64,000 nt of DNA from Bin5 sp965208965 (GTDB taxonomy: Bacteria > Chloroflexota > Anaerolineae > Caldilineales > Caldilineaceae), in NCBI GenBank assembly GCA_965208965.1, contig OZ242384.1, forward strand, positions 248,001 to 312,000. Direction: 5' to 3'. Shown here piece by piece: positions 33,841 to 42,537 of the stretch. Below the pieces are notes generated by a model. It was not told the origin of the DNA. It was given only the letters and a program-made list of their open reading frames with translations, and made no database searches. Within the stretch, counting starts at the first letter, position 1. Every line of letters starts with the position of its first letter. The position numbers were made by a program, and so were the translations under genes.

Positions 33841-35466
33841 CTAAACGACCGCGGCCATGCCCTCAGCGCCGGTGTCGGCTGCGCCGGAGAGGGCGCCGGT
33901 CTGCGGGTCGATGTGGAGTGCATGGACAAGCGCCAGGCCGCCGTGGCTGTAGGGGATGTGGATGGCGGGATGGCGTTTGTTGACTTCGTCGAGCACCCAG
34001 ATGGGGATGCGGCGCTGGCAACTGATGGCGTCGAGCTGACAGTCGAAGCGAGGGGCGTGTACGGCCTTCTCGATGTCCATGCCGAAGTCGATTACGTTGA
34101 GGATCACCTGCAGGACGGATGTGATGATGCGGGTGGCGCCGGGCGCACCCAGGACGAGAAGGGGTTGGGCGCCGCCGTTGGAAGCCTCTTTGCTGTAGAC
34201 GATGGTCGGGGTCATGCCGGTGGTGCGGCCTTTGCCGGGTGCGATCGAGTTGGGATGGCCTGGCAGGGGGTTGAAGTTGACCATCGAGTTATTGTACATG
34301 AAGCCGAGGCCCGGGGTGATGACACCCGAAGATGATCCAAGCGAATGTGTGAGTGAGACGCAGTTGCCTTGTCCGTCGATCACGGAGAGGTGGGTGGTGT
34401 GCGGAGTCTCAGGCTGGGATGGCGAAGGTTCGATGGGCTGGCCGCTGTCGATACGCTCACGCCAGAAGGCCGCCCGATCCTTCGACATCATCCAGTCGAG
34501 AGGCACTTCCTCGAATTCGGTATCGGCCAAGTGGGGGTTACGGTCGGCGAAGGCGGCCTTCATGGCGAGGCCGACTGTGTAGATGTAATCGGCCGAGTTG
34601 TGGCCCATGGCGGCCAGGTCGTACCCCTCCAGGATATTGAGGATGGCGACGAGGGTTGCGCCGCCGTGTGGCGGGGTGGAGCTGGTGACGGTGTGGCCGC
34701 GGTAGCTGCCAGAGAGAGAGGCGTTCTCGCGCAGTCGGTACTGTTCAAAGTCCTGGCGGGTGACAAAACTGCCGTTTGCCGCCAGGTCGGTTGCCATGCG
34801 CTCCATCAGCTGGCCGTGGTAGAAGTCTTCGCTGCCGTGTTGGACAATGTGGCGCAGTGAGGCAGCGTAGTCCGGGTTACGCAGGATTTCGCCGGTGTCA
34901 TAGGGCTCGCCGTCGTCGCGGAGATAGATGCGGCGGGCCTCCGGATTGCTGTTGATATAGTCGCGCAGGCTCATCCCCTCCCAGTACTGATTGGAGCGTT
35001 TCCAGCCGACTGCGAGGGAATCGCTGACGACATAGCCGTCGTGGGCGGTGCGGATGGCCGGTTCTGTGGCCTGTTCGAAGTCGATGGTGCCCCAGCGTTC
35101 AAGCAGGGCAGAAAACATCTTGACCGCTCCCGGTGTACAGACCGATGTATAACCGGCTTCGTTGACGTTGTCTTTAAGGAAGAATCCCCAGCCACCGGGA
35201 TTGGGCCGGATCAACTGTTGCACCCACATGTCATCCTTCACGAGGGCCCCGGCCAGGGCAGGCGCGTCAATTCCAATGGAACCTGGCTGTCCGGCCAGGT
35301 GCAGGTTTATCACGGCATAGCCGCCAATGCCGCACATCTGGGGGCTGACGACGGCCTGCATAAGGGCGGCGGTCACCGCGGCGTCAACGGCATTGCCGCC
35401 GGACATGAGGACTTTGGCGCCGGCTTCTACGGCGAGCGGTTGCTGGGCAGAGATTGCGGCAGGCAT
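33841..35466 (-). CDS. Gamma-glutamyltransferase family (Ntn) protein
   Basis: A 541-residue protein with CAGGAGCAAGAACGCT before its ATG. The family is made as a precursor that cuts itself in front of a threonine, which becomes the nucleophile. Here this is the Thr in PETPHTTHLSVIDGQGN, near residue 352, followed by SLTHSLGSSSG. The N-terminal SGGNAVDAAVTAALMQAVV and MCGIGGYAVI are standard. No signal peptide is seen, so it may act in the cytoplasm, unlike periplasmic glutathione-degrading GGTs; members of this clade can be acylases rather than true GGTs. The glycine pair GAPGATRI near 440 supports an active fold. Confidence 0.88.
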   Translation of the reverse strand: MPAAISAQQPLAVEAGAKVLMSGGNAVDAAVTAALMQAVVSPQMCGIGGYAVINLHLAGQPGSIGIDAPALAGALVKDDMWVQQLIRPNPGGWGFFLKDNVNEAGYTSVCTPGAVKMFSALLERWGTIDFEQATEPAIRTAHDGYVVSDSLAVGWKRSNQYWEGMSLRDYINSNPEARRIYLRDDGEPYDTGEILRNPDYAASLRHIVQHGSEDFYHGQLMERMATDLAANGSFVTRQDFEQYRLRENASLSGSYRGHTVTSSTPPHGGATLVAILNILEGYDLAAMGHNSADYIYTVGLAMKAAFADRNPHLADTEFEEVPLDWMMSKDRAAFWRERIDSGQPIEPSPSQPETPHTTHLSVIDGQGNCVSLTHSLGSSSGVITPGLGFMYNNSMVNFNPLPGHPNSIAPGKGRTTGMTPTIVYSKEASNGGAQPLLVLGAPGATRIITSVLQVILNVIDFGMDIEKAVHAPRFDCQLDAISCQRRIPIWVLDEVNKRHPAIHIPYSHGGLALVHALHIDPQTGALSGAADTGAEGMAAVV

Positions 35467-35577
35467 AGCGTTCTTGCTCCTGGTGGGAAGGACGTCGATG
35501 GGTCAGGCGCACAGGCGATCGGCGTAACGCGGTCAATGATACGCGAATACGCGGCCAACTGCAATAGGAATCTGGCA

Positions 35578-36414
35578 CTACAGGGAGCAGACGATGCGGA
35601 TGTTGGTTGCTGTGAGTTCGCTCTGGTCACGTTCCGAGGGGATGAGCCGGAACTCAAAAATATGTTCGCGGCTGGGGAGATAGTCCTTTACGGAATCGTC
35701 CTGCATCATGGAAAAATGGAAGAAGGCGCTCTCGTAGGGGGAGTCGGTGCTCTTGCGTTTGTCAACCAGCCACAGGTGGGGCGAAACCTTGGTCAGGAAT
35801 CGCATATAGCCAAAGCCTTTGTCCTCGTTGTAGTAGTAGCACCAGCCGCGCACGGTAGAATCGGGATTGCCCCACTCGGCAGAGCCATTGGGCACGGGCA
35901 GAAGATTGGGAATCAAGTAACCGGACATGAACAGGTCCACTTCCTGTCGCAGATTGCCCGAGACATTGTCGAATGCCACCACTTCCACGCGGCAGCCCTT
36001 GTTCTGGAGCGCCCGTACGACCTGTACGAAATCTCCGTCGCCGGTTGCAATCAGAACCCTGTCGAGATTCTCTGATTGAAGCAGTGCGTCCACTGCCAGG
36101 TCCAAATCGGAGTTGGCTTTGGCGTAACGATTGCCGGCCTCGTCATCGTACCAGCGCACTTGCTTGATTATCACCTTATAGCCGAGATCGCGCAGCGCGG
36201 AGTGGAATCGAAACGCGCCGACGCGGTAGTCGAAATCCCACTGGGCGCGTTCGGCGTCGTGGGTCACGTATGCGTTCAGTCGCACCGGTTCACCCATATC
36301 CCTGCATGCAAATTCGCGCAAGACATCATACTGCATACGGGAGCCGCCGTTGCGATAGATGTTGGCGGCATCAACATAGACGCCGACTTTAACCAGAGAT
36401 TGTTTCCAGACCAT
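35578..36414 (-). CDS. NYN (LabA/DUF88-like) nuclease domain fused to a cold-shock-like domain
   Basis: A 278-residue protein with AAAGAGGATTTTCT before its ATG. Residues 7-165 are a NYN/PIN-like nuclease: VGVYVDAANIY with the first acidic residue, KANSDLDLAVDALL near 104-117 and LIATGDGDFVQVVRAL near 124-139, giving the acidic metal site of the LabA family. Residues about 180-278 resemble a cold-shock domain: GWCYYYNEDKGFGYMRF matches the first strands with RNP1, FFHFSMMQDD matches RNP2, and the end IFEFRLIPS...TATNIRIV fits the last strand, with a longer loop than usual. This suggests an RNA-binding nuclease. The fusion call is mine from motif reading. Divergent from the TRAP operon. Confidence 0.75.
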   Translation of the reverse strand: MVWKQSLVKVGVYVDAANIYRNGGSRMQYDVLREFACRDMGEPVRLNAYVTHDAERAQWDFDYRVGAFRFHSALRDLGYKVIIKQVRWYDDEAGNRYAKANSDLDLAVDALLQSENLDRVLIATGDGDFVQVVRALQNKGCRVEVVAFDNVSGNLRQEVDLFMSGYLIPNLLPVPNGSAEWGNPDSTVRGWCYYYNEDKGFGYMRFLTKVSPHLWLVDKRKSTDSPYESAFFHFSMMQDDSVKDYLPSREHIFEFRLIPSERDQSELTATNIRIVCSL

Positions 36415-36867
36415 AGAAAATCCTCTTTAGCTACAATTCTGTGCCGGTCGATAAGCTGTCCAACATTATGTATAGATTCTGTACAACCCGATTATACTTC
36501 ACAGACATATACTAAGCCACATCTGGATTGAGTGCTCTTCATTGTGTATTTGGGCCATTCTGGACTGCTGCCTCTTATGCGGCGCGAGGCACGGGAGTAA
36601 CCTGCCCCCGCCTCTCTCAGGGGCGCGAAATAACAGTGAAAGCGGCGGAGTCGTTCCGTTTACGATAGGGTGTCTGTACCAGCTGAGGCGGTGTTGCCCC
36701 GTGCGGCGTTACATTCTTCAAGCCCACTGCAAGTGTACACATCTGGATATTGATTATTGGAATGTTTCGGGTAAGATAGGGCAGTCTTGAGCGGGGTATT
36801 TGAAGCGGAAGACGGATGACGGGCCAGCGCCCGGCGCGCGTACCGCACTGACAGAGGAACAGCGACG
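36415..36867. other. Divergent regulatory region between NYN gene and TRAP operon
   Basis: About 450 bases with no convincing gene. AT-rich stretches near 36460-36520 include TATAAT on the minus strand (about 36490-36495), a likely part of the NYN promoter without a clear -35. A possible plus-strand promoter at 36750-36777 is listed separately. Confidence 0.45.
36750..36777 (+). promoter_or_regulatory. Possible promoter of the TRAP permease genes
   Basis: TTGATT (36750-36755), 16-base spacer, TAAGAT (36772-36777), about 90 bases before the DctQ start. Moderate match only. Confidence 0.35.
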
Positions 36868-37440
36868 ATGTTAAAGGCACTTCTGCGAATTTCCGGCCTC
36901 ATTGACAGCCTTTCAGAACGCGTCGGCGGCGTGTCAGTGATTCTCGTAATCGTTACTGTAGCAGTTGGGTTCTACAATGTCCTTGTGCGCTACATCGCGA
37001 GGTTCATAGGCGTACAGTTGTCCTCCAATCTCTTTATCGAGATGCAATGGTATCTGTACTCGCTGGTCTTCTTTATGGGTTTTGCCTATATCCTGAAGAA
37101 CGGCATCAACGTACGCGTGGATTTCATTTATGCGAATTGGAGTAGGAAGCGCCAAGCGATGCTTGACTTCTGGGGACATCTGTTTCTTCTCGTTCCCTAT
37201 TGCATCATCGGCATCTGGGTGACCGTAAATCCGGTGATGACCTCCTGGCGGCAGTGGGAGATGTCGCCTGATCCGGATGGGCTGCCGCGTGCGCCCCTGA
37301 AGACTATGATCATCGTTGCCTTTGCTCTCTTGCTCTTGCAGGCGATCTCCGAGTTGATCAAACTGTACGCAGTGCTGCGAGGTGAGGAGGAAGAGGTCGA
37401 AGATTTGGCGGAACACCAGGAGGCTTTGCGGATCGAGTAA
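36868..37440 (+). CDS. dctQ: TRAP transporter small permease (DctQ)
   Basis: A 190-residue membrane protein with GAGGAACAGCGACG before its ATG and four hydrophobic segments, the DctQ layout. Family features include the N-terminal amphipathic helix, FIEMQWYLYSLVFFMGFAYI near residues 55-74 and NGINVRVDFIY near 78-88 (the G-x-x-V-R-V-D motif). It partners DctM to drive Na-coupled uptake of the ligand delivered by DctP. A negatively charged tail (GEEEEVEDLAEHQEALRIE) ends the protein. DctM follows 97 bases later. Confidence 0.88.
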   Translation: MLKALLRISGLIDSLSERVGGVSVILVIVTVAVGFYNVLVRYIARFIGVQLSSNLFIEMQWYLYSLVFFMGFAYILKNGINVRVDFIYANWSRKRQAMLDFWGHLFLLVPYCIIGIWVTVNPVMTSWRQWEMSPDPDGLPRAPLKTMIIVAFALLLLQAISELIKLYAVLRGEEEEVEDLAEHQEALRIE

Positions 37441-37537
37441 GGGTCTCGCGAGCCGGTCGGAATCGTTGGCGACTGGTTCCCGATCCGGAGCAGGCTGTGT
37501 TTTCTTTCTCACGCTGGTCACACGAAAAGGAGTGACT

Positions 37538-38878
37538 ATGGGGTTGGAATGGCTGGCGATCGTGATGTTCATACTGTTTTTTGTGCTGATCCTGTATGGA
37601 TATCCGGTGGCGTTTTCGTTCGCCGGGACCGCCTTCGTCTTCATGTTGATCGGTTGGGCGTTGGGCATATTCAACATGAATTGGATCAAGCTGTTGCCCA
37701 ACCGCTGGTTCGGCACGATGTCGGACTTTACGCTTCTGGCGATTATATTCTTCGTCTTCATGGGGGCGATTTTCGAGAAGTCTGGGCTGGCTGAGCGGCT
37801 GTTGACGACGGTAGGCATCTTGCTGGGATCGATGCGCGGCGGTCTGGCTCTGGCCGTGGTGCTGGTAGGGACGTTGCTGGCGGCGGCAACGGGGGTGGTC
37901 GCGGCCACCGTCATTGTAATGGGACTGCTCTCGCTGCCGATCATGGTGCGCTATGGATACAATCATAAGCTGGCGACAGGCATCATTACGGCGTCGGGGA
38001 CAATGGCGCAACTGTTGCCGCCCAGCCTGGTTCTGGTCGTACTGAGCGACCAGATAGGGGTGGGCGTGGGCGATCTGTTCGTCGGCGCGCTTATTCCTGG
38101 TCTGATTCTCTCGGGCCTCTACGCCCTGTACGTGATTGGAATCGCCATCGTACGTCCACAGGATGCGCCGGCTCTGCCGCCGGAGGCTCGAACTGTTCAG
38201 GGCGCGGCTTTGTTGCGCCAGACGTTGATTGCAGTCGTTCCGCCAGTTCTGCTGATTTTCTCTGTGCTGGGTAGCATCTTTCAAGGTGTTGCCACACCGA
38301 CTGAAGCAGGTGCGGTTGGCGCGATCGGCGCTTGTATCCTCACGGCGTTCAACCGCAACTTGAACTGGAAACTAATCAGGGACGCAGCCCGCTCCACGGC
38401 CAATATCACTGCCCTGGTGATCATGATTCTGTTCTGTTCGACCTACTTCGGGCTGGTCTTCGACCGCCTGGGGGGGCAGGACTACGTTCAGAGCTTGCTG
38501 ACAAGTCTGCCGGGCGGGTTCTGGGGGTTTGTGATTGTGGCCAACATTGCGATCTTCCTCTTGGGCATCAATCTGGAGTTTATTGAGATCAGCTTTATCG
38601 CTATGCCTCTGTTTGTGCCTGCAGCCCTGGAACTGGGTTTTACCAATGCGCAGATGGTCTGGTTTGGAGTGATGATGGCGATCAATCTGAACATGGCATT
38701 CATCTCGCCGCCGGTTGGGTTTTCGCTGTTTTATTTGCAAAGCGTGGCGCCTCCAGAGGTCAAAACTGCGGATATTCACAAGGGCGCACTGCCGTTTATG
38801 GTACTACAAGGCATCGCCCTCATTGTCGTTATCCTTGTTCCGGAGACTGTGACCTGGCTGGTGGAAGCGGCATCATAG
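37538..38878 (+). CDS. dctM: TRAP transporter large permease (DctM)
   Basis: About 446 residues from the ATG at 37538, which has AAAAGGAG seven bases upstream; the frame is open upstream but the first 52 residues would be unlike the family. It has about 12 hydrophobic segments and typical DctM motifs: LYGYPVAFSFAG near the start, MGAIFEKSGLAERLL near 80, ATGVVAATVIVMG and PTEAGAVGAIGACIL near 255-269, and LGINLEFIEIS and ISPPVGFSLFYL near the end. It is the ion-coupled channel subunit. It is convergent with the two DctP genes, with a hairpin terminator between. Confidence 0.92.
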   Translation: MGLEWLAIVMFILFFVLILYGYPVAFSFAGTAFVFMLIGWALGIFNMNWIKLLPNRWFGTMSDFTLLAIIFFVFMGAIFEKSGLAERLLTTVGILLGSMRGGLALAVVLVGTLLAAATGVVAATVIVMGLLSLPIMVRYGYNHKLATGIITASGTMAQLLPPSLVLVVLSDQIGVGVGDLFVGALIPGLILSGLYALYVIGIAIVRPQDAPALPPEARTVQGAALLRQTLIAVVPPVLLIFSVLGSIFQGVATPTEAGAVGAIGACILTAFNRNLNWKLIRDAARSTANITALVIMILFCSTYFGLVFDRLGGQDYVQSLLTSLPGGFWGFVIVANIAIFLLGINLEFIEISFIAMPLFVPAALELGFTNAQMVWFGVMMAINLNMAFISPPVGFSLFYLQSVAPPEVKTADIHKGALPFMVLQGIALIVVILVPETVTWLVEAAS

Positions 38879-38908
38879 GCAGAAAAGACGGCAGAACAGG
38901 AAAGGAAA

Positions 38909-38934
38909 AAGGAGCGAGCTAACGCTTGCCCCTT
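38909..38934 (-). terminator. Hairpin terminator between dctM and dctP genes
   Basis: Arms 38909-38919 and 38924-38934 pair over 11 positions with one mismatch and one wobble, with a 4-base loop. On the minus strand the stem is followed by TTTTTCC, so it mainly serves the dctP transcript; on the plus strand the tail is weak. Confidence 0.65.
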
Positions 38935-38981
38935 TGCTATTCTGCTCAGCCCGCCGGCAATTCGGCGTCATCCTGCTCACA

Positions 38982-40112
38982 TCAGCGGCTTCGGCCCACG
39001 TATTGCAGGTAGCCGAGCTCGGCCAGACCGTGCCAAGCATGAATCGCGTCGCGAAATGCTAACCAATCACTGAAGATGGAAGCAAAGTCTGCATCTGCGG
39101 CGGCGGCCTCGTCGAAAAGCTCGAAGGCGGCCTCCTCTGCAGCTTTCAGCAGATCATCGGGAAACGGCCGCAGTTTGACGCCGCCGTCGTTGAGCAGGCG
39201 ACCGAGTGCGACCGGGTTCCTGGCATCGTAGCGCGCCATCACTCTCACGTTTGCCTCGTAAGCGGCGGCTTTAAGCGCTTCCTGAAACTGCTCCGGCAGT
39301 TTTTTCCATTCGTTCAGATTGACTTGGATCTCGACTGACGAGCCCGGATCCCACCAGCCAGGGTAATAGTAGTAGCTGGCGACCCTATGGAAGCCCATCC
39401 TCTCGTCTTCGTAGGGCCCGACCCATTCGGCCGCGTCGATAGTCCCGCTCGCAAGGGCCTGGAAGATCTCGCCACCGGGCAACATCTGTACGGATACGCC
39501 CAGCCGCTCCATCACTTGCCCGGCGATGCCAGGGATGCGCATTCTCAGGCCTTCCAGATCGGAGACGGAGTTTATCTCTTTATTGAACCAGCCCCCCATC
39601 TGGACGCCGGAGTTGCCAGCCGGGAACTGAATGATATTGAACCGTTCTGCATGGACCTCCTGAAGCAGCTCCAATCCGCCGCCTTCATACAACCACGCGT
39701 TTTGCTGGCGGGCCGTCAGGCCAAAGGGCAGGCCATTGTTGAGTGCTATGACGGTCCCCCTGTCGGTATAGTAGTGGGAGACGGTGTGACCGATAGGGAC
39801 GGCCCCCTCTTCGACGGCGTTCAATACGCCCAGACCGGGAGCCAGTTCACCGGCTGCGCGGGGCCGGATCAGGAACTTGCCATCCGTTAAGGCTGCGACG
39901 CGGTTGGCAACCAATTGCGCACCCCAGAAGATCGAGTCCAAATCGGCCGGCCAGCTGGTTGCCATCTGCCAATCGATGGTCGGCAGGCGGGCGTCGTCCG
40001 ACACTGCGTTCTCGATCTGAACCGGCGGAATAAGACTGGCCTGCTCGCAGCCGGCTATGCTGAGCGCGGCCGAGCCCGCTGCGGTCAACCCTAGAAAACG
40101 CCTCCTGTCCAT
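38982..40112 (-). CDS. dctP: TRAP transporter substrate-binding lipoprotein (TakP-like DctP), copy 1
   Basis: About 376 residues from the ATG at 40112, preceded by GGGAAGGAGATTCCTGCA. The N-terminus MDRRRFLGLTAAGSAALSIA ends in a lipobox (GCEQ), so a Tat lipoprotein is predicted. The fold is DctP, and features such as TSWPADLDSIFWGA, GNSGVQMGGWFNKEINSV, GGEIFQALASGTIDAAEWVG and the tryptophan-rich YYPGWWDPG match the TakP branch, which binds 2-oxo acids with sodium. It is a close paralogue of the next gene, sharing the ending LGYLQYVGRSR. It lies downstream of copy 2 on the same strand, behind an intercistronic stem-loop. Confidence 0.9.
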   Translation of the reverse strand: MDRRRFLGLTAAGSAALSIAGCEQASLIPPVQIENAVSDDARLPTIDWQMATSWPADLDSIFWGAQLVANRVAALTDGKFLIRPRAAGELAPGLGVLNAVEEGAVPIGHTVSHYYTDRGTVIALNNGLPFGLTARQQNAWLYEGGGLELLQEVHAERFNIIQFPAGNSGVQMGGWFNKEINSVSDLEGLRMRIPGIAGQVMERLGVSVQMLPGGEIFQALASGTIDAAEWVGPYEDERMGFHRVASYYYYPGWWDPGSSVEIQVNLNEWKKLPEQFQEALKAAAYEANVRVMARYDARNPVALGRLLNDGGVKLRPFPDDLLKAAEEAAFELFDEAAAADADFASIFSDWLAFRDAIHAWHGLAELGYLQYVGRSR

Positions 40113-40187
40113 TGCAGGAATCTCCTTCCCCTGCGCGCCAGCAGGATAGTTCACATGAAAAGTCGCCATCAGTTGTCGAGTTGAACG

Positions 40188-40221
40188 AAACGGGAGAGCG
40201 TTCTGCGACGCTCTCCTGTTT
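40188..40221 (-). terminator. Stem-loop between the two dctP copies
   Basis: A 14-base stem (40188-40201 with 40208-40221, one G-T wobble) and a 6-base loop lie between the stop of dctP copy 2 and the start of copy 1. The minus-strand tail TTTCGTT is only partly T-rich, so it may be a leaky terminator or an mRNA-protecting hairpin that sets the ratio of the two receptors. Confidence 0.55.
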
Positions 40222-40269
40222 CCAGGATCATCTTTTCTCTGAAAGACATGCGCGCTGCGCACGGGTAGA

Positions 40270-41409
40270 TCAGCGACTTCGGCCCACGTATTGCAGGTAC
40301 CCGCGCTCTGCCAGTCCGTGCCAAGACTGTATGGAGCTACGGAAGGCGGACCATTCTTTGAAGATTGACGCGAAGTCGGCATCGTCGGCTGCGATTTCGT
40401 CGAACAGCCCGAATGCCGACTCTTCGGCAGCCTGCATTACATCGTCCGGGAAGGGAAGCATAGTAATGTCGGCATCGTTGATGAGGCGGCCGAGTGCTGC
40501 CGGATTCTTGGCATCGTAGCGCGCCATCATGGTGGCATTGGCGGCGTAGGCTGCCGTCTTGAGGACCTCCTGGTACTGCTCGGGCAGCTTGTTCCACTCG
40601 TCCAGGTTGATCTGGATTTCGAGCGATGGGCCGGGCTCCCACCAGCCGGGGAAGTAGTAGAAGCTGGCGGCCTTGTGGAAGCTGAGTTTTTCGTCATCGT
40701 AGGGGCCGACCCACTCCGCTGCGTCGATGGCGCCGGTCTGCAGGGCCTGGAAGATCTCGCCGCCGGGCAACACCTGCACGGTCACACCCAGACGGTCCAT
40801 TACGCGGCCACCGAGGCCGGGGATCCGCATCTTCAACCCTTCCATGTCGGCGACTGAGTTGATCTCCTTGTTGAACCAACCGCCCATCTGAACGCCGGTA
40901 TTGCCGGCCGGGAACTGGATGGTATTGAACTTTTCGGCGTAAACAGCCTGCAGCATTTCCAGGCCGCCGCCCTCATAGAGCCAGGCATCCTGCTGGCGGG
41001 AGGTGAGGCCGAAAGGCAGGGCTGTGCCGAAGGCGGTGATTGGGCTTTTGCCAACGTAGTAGTAGGAGGCTGTGTGGCCGATCGGCACTGCGCCCTCTTC
41101 TACGACATTCAGCACTTCCAGACCGGGGGCCAGTTCACCGGCGGCACGGGCTTCAATTTTGAATTTGCCCTGTGTCATGGCCTCTACGCGCTTGGCGACC
41201 GTCTCGGCGCCGCCGAAAATGGTGTCCAGGGCGGGCGGCCAGCTGGTGGCCATCTGCCACTCAATCTCGGGCAGGCTTGAATCCTCTGCGACGGCGCCTT
41301 CAAGCTGGCCCGGCGCCATAACGCCGGCCTGTTCACAGCCGGCGACGGTTAGGGCGGCTGCGCCTACCGCACCTGTTGCCGCCACTTTCAGGAATCTTCG
41401 TCGATCCAT
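40270..41409 (-). CDS. dctP: TRAP transporter substrate-binding lipoprotein (TakP-like DctP), copy 2
   Basis: About 379 residues from the ATG at 41409, preceded by GGAAGGAGAAACTGAA. The signal region MDRRRFLKVAATGAVGAAAL ends in the lipobox AGCEQA, giving a Tat lipoprotein. The TakP-type motifs are TSWPPALDTIFGGA, GNTGVQMGGWFNKEINSV, GGEIFQALQTGAIDAAEWVG and YYFPGWWEPG. It is the first gene of the dctP pair and differs from copy 1 around the ligand pocket (for example FGTALPFG versus LNNGLPFG), so ligand range may differ. The receptors probably feed the DctQM channel on the opposite strand. Confidence 0.9.
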   Translation of the reverse strand: MDRRRFLKVAATGAVGAAALTVAGCEQAGVMAPGQLEGAVAEDSSLPEIEWQMATSWPPALDTIFGGAETVAKRVEAMTQGKFKIEARAAGELAPGLEVLNVVEEGAVPIGHTASYYYVGKSPITAFGTALPFGLTSRQQDAWLYEGGGLEMLQAVYAEKFNTIQFPAGNTGVQMGGWFNKEINSVADMEGLKMRIPGLGGRVMDRLGVTVQVLPGGEIFQALQTGAIDAAEWVGPYDDEKLSFHKAASFYYFPGWWEPGPSLEIQINLDEWNKLPEQYQEVLKTAAYAANATMMARYDAKNPAALGRLINDADITMLPFPDDVMQAAEESAFGLFDEIAADDADFASIFKEWSAFRSSIQSWHGLAERGYLQYVGRSR

Positions 41410-41639
41410 TTCAGTTTCTCCTTCCTCTCGGAAATGTATGAAACGAGTCTGTGCGAAATGCACCGTAATTGTACTCAGGCAGAGGGATTCTGACAAGAGT
41501 CAGGGAATCAGGGGCAGCTAACAGGGGCGGAGGAGAGCTGGCGCTGGGGCAACTTCCAAGTTATGACTGGGTCGAATTTGAGGTCAGATCGTCGCAATGG
41601 GTCTCGGCTGCATGAGTCAGAGCAAGCCGAGTGGTGTGG

Positions 41640-42455
41640 TCAATTCCCGGAGCTCAAGTCCTGGCCGTCAAGATGGGCACCGAAGGACATATAGGCGACC
41701 GTGCCGCCATCGACATAGATGGTCTGGCCGGTGACAAATTCTGCGCCGTCGGAGGCGAGAAAGGCGGCCACATGGGCGATATCGGACGGGGCGCCCAGAC
41801 GACCCCAGGGTACGGTGGCTTCGAAAATGGCGGGGTTGTAATCGGGGATGTCTTCGAAATAACGGGGTACTTCGATGAGCCCGGGGGCGATGGCGTTGAC
41901 CCGCACCTTCTGCGGAGCCAGTTCGACGGCCAGGTGGCGAGTCAGGGCGGCGACGGCGCCCTTGGTGGCGGCGTAAACTGAGTAGTCGGGGACGCCGGCG
42001 TGCGTATGAACCGAAGCAAGGTTGATCACCGAACCGCCGCCGCTTTCCTGCATGTAGGCCAGTGCGCGTTGCGCGCAGAATATCTGGCTGCGCACGTTGA
42101 TGGCGAACAGCTTTTCGAAGTGGGCGGGTGTGATATCGGCGAGCGGGCGAGTCTCAGTCAGGCCTGCGTTGTTGACCAGCACATTCAATCCGCCGAGGCA
42201 GCTGGCGGCGGCGTCCACGACCAGGGCACATACGTCGGCGGACTGCGTGAAGTCGCCTTGCACGGCTGCCGCAGTACCGCCGGCCGCCTGAATCTGTGCT
42301 ACTGCGGCGGCGGCGCCCTCGTCGCTGAAGGGGTAGTGGCAGACGACGGCAGCGCCTTGACGGGCCAGTTCCAGGGCGATGCCCTGGCCGATTCCACCGT
42401 GGTCAACGCCGGTTACGAGTGCTTTCTTGCCGGCAAGTGTACTGTTGCCGCTCAT
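41640..42455 (-). CDS. Short-chain dehydrogenase/reductase (SDR)
   Basis: A 271-residue classical SDR with GCTGGAGAGGCGAC before its ATG. The cofactor motif is TGVDHGGIGQGIALELA (residues 15-31), longer than the usual TGxxxGIG by a histidine-glycine. NNAG lies near 92, the catalytic serine in VINLASVHTHAG near 145, and YSVYAATKGA (Tyr and Lys) near 158-167. The ending ASDGAEFVTGQTIYVDGG is standard. It probably oxidises or reduces a sugar or hydroxy acid. It is the last gene of a minus-strand run beginning at the MDR dehydrogenase. Confidence 0.9.
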   Translation of the reverse strand: MSGNSTLAGKKALVTGVDHGGIGQGIALELARQGAAVVCHYPFSDEGAAAAVAQIQAAGGTAAAVQGDFTQSADVCALVVDAAASCLGGLNVLVNNAGLTETRPLADITPAHFEKLFAINVRSQIFCAQRALAYMQESGGGSVINLASVHTHAGVPDYSVYAATKGAVAALTRHLAVELAPQKVRVNAIAPGLIEVPRYFEDIPDYNPAIFEATVPWGRLGAPSDIAHVAAFLASDGAEFVTGQTIYVDGGTVAYMSFGAHLDGQDLSSGN

Positions 42456-42537
42456 GTCGCCTCTCCAGCAAGTGTGCGGCGTTGAAGGACGTGGGACCAG
42501 TAGTGCGTTCTCGCGCCTGCGACTACGTTCGGATTCA

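Noticed and set aside
35041..36075. 344-codon open frame on the plus strand
   Set aside because: Overlaps the gamma-glutamyltransferase and NYN genes in antisense and has no recognisable features.
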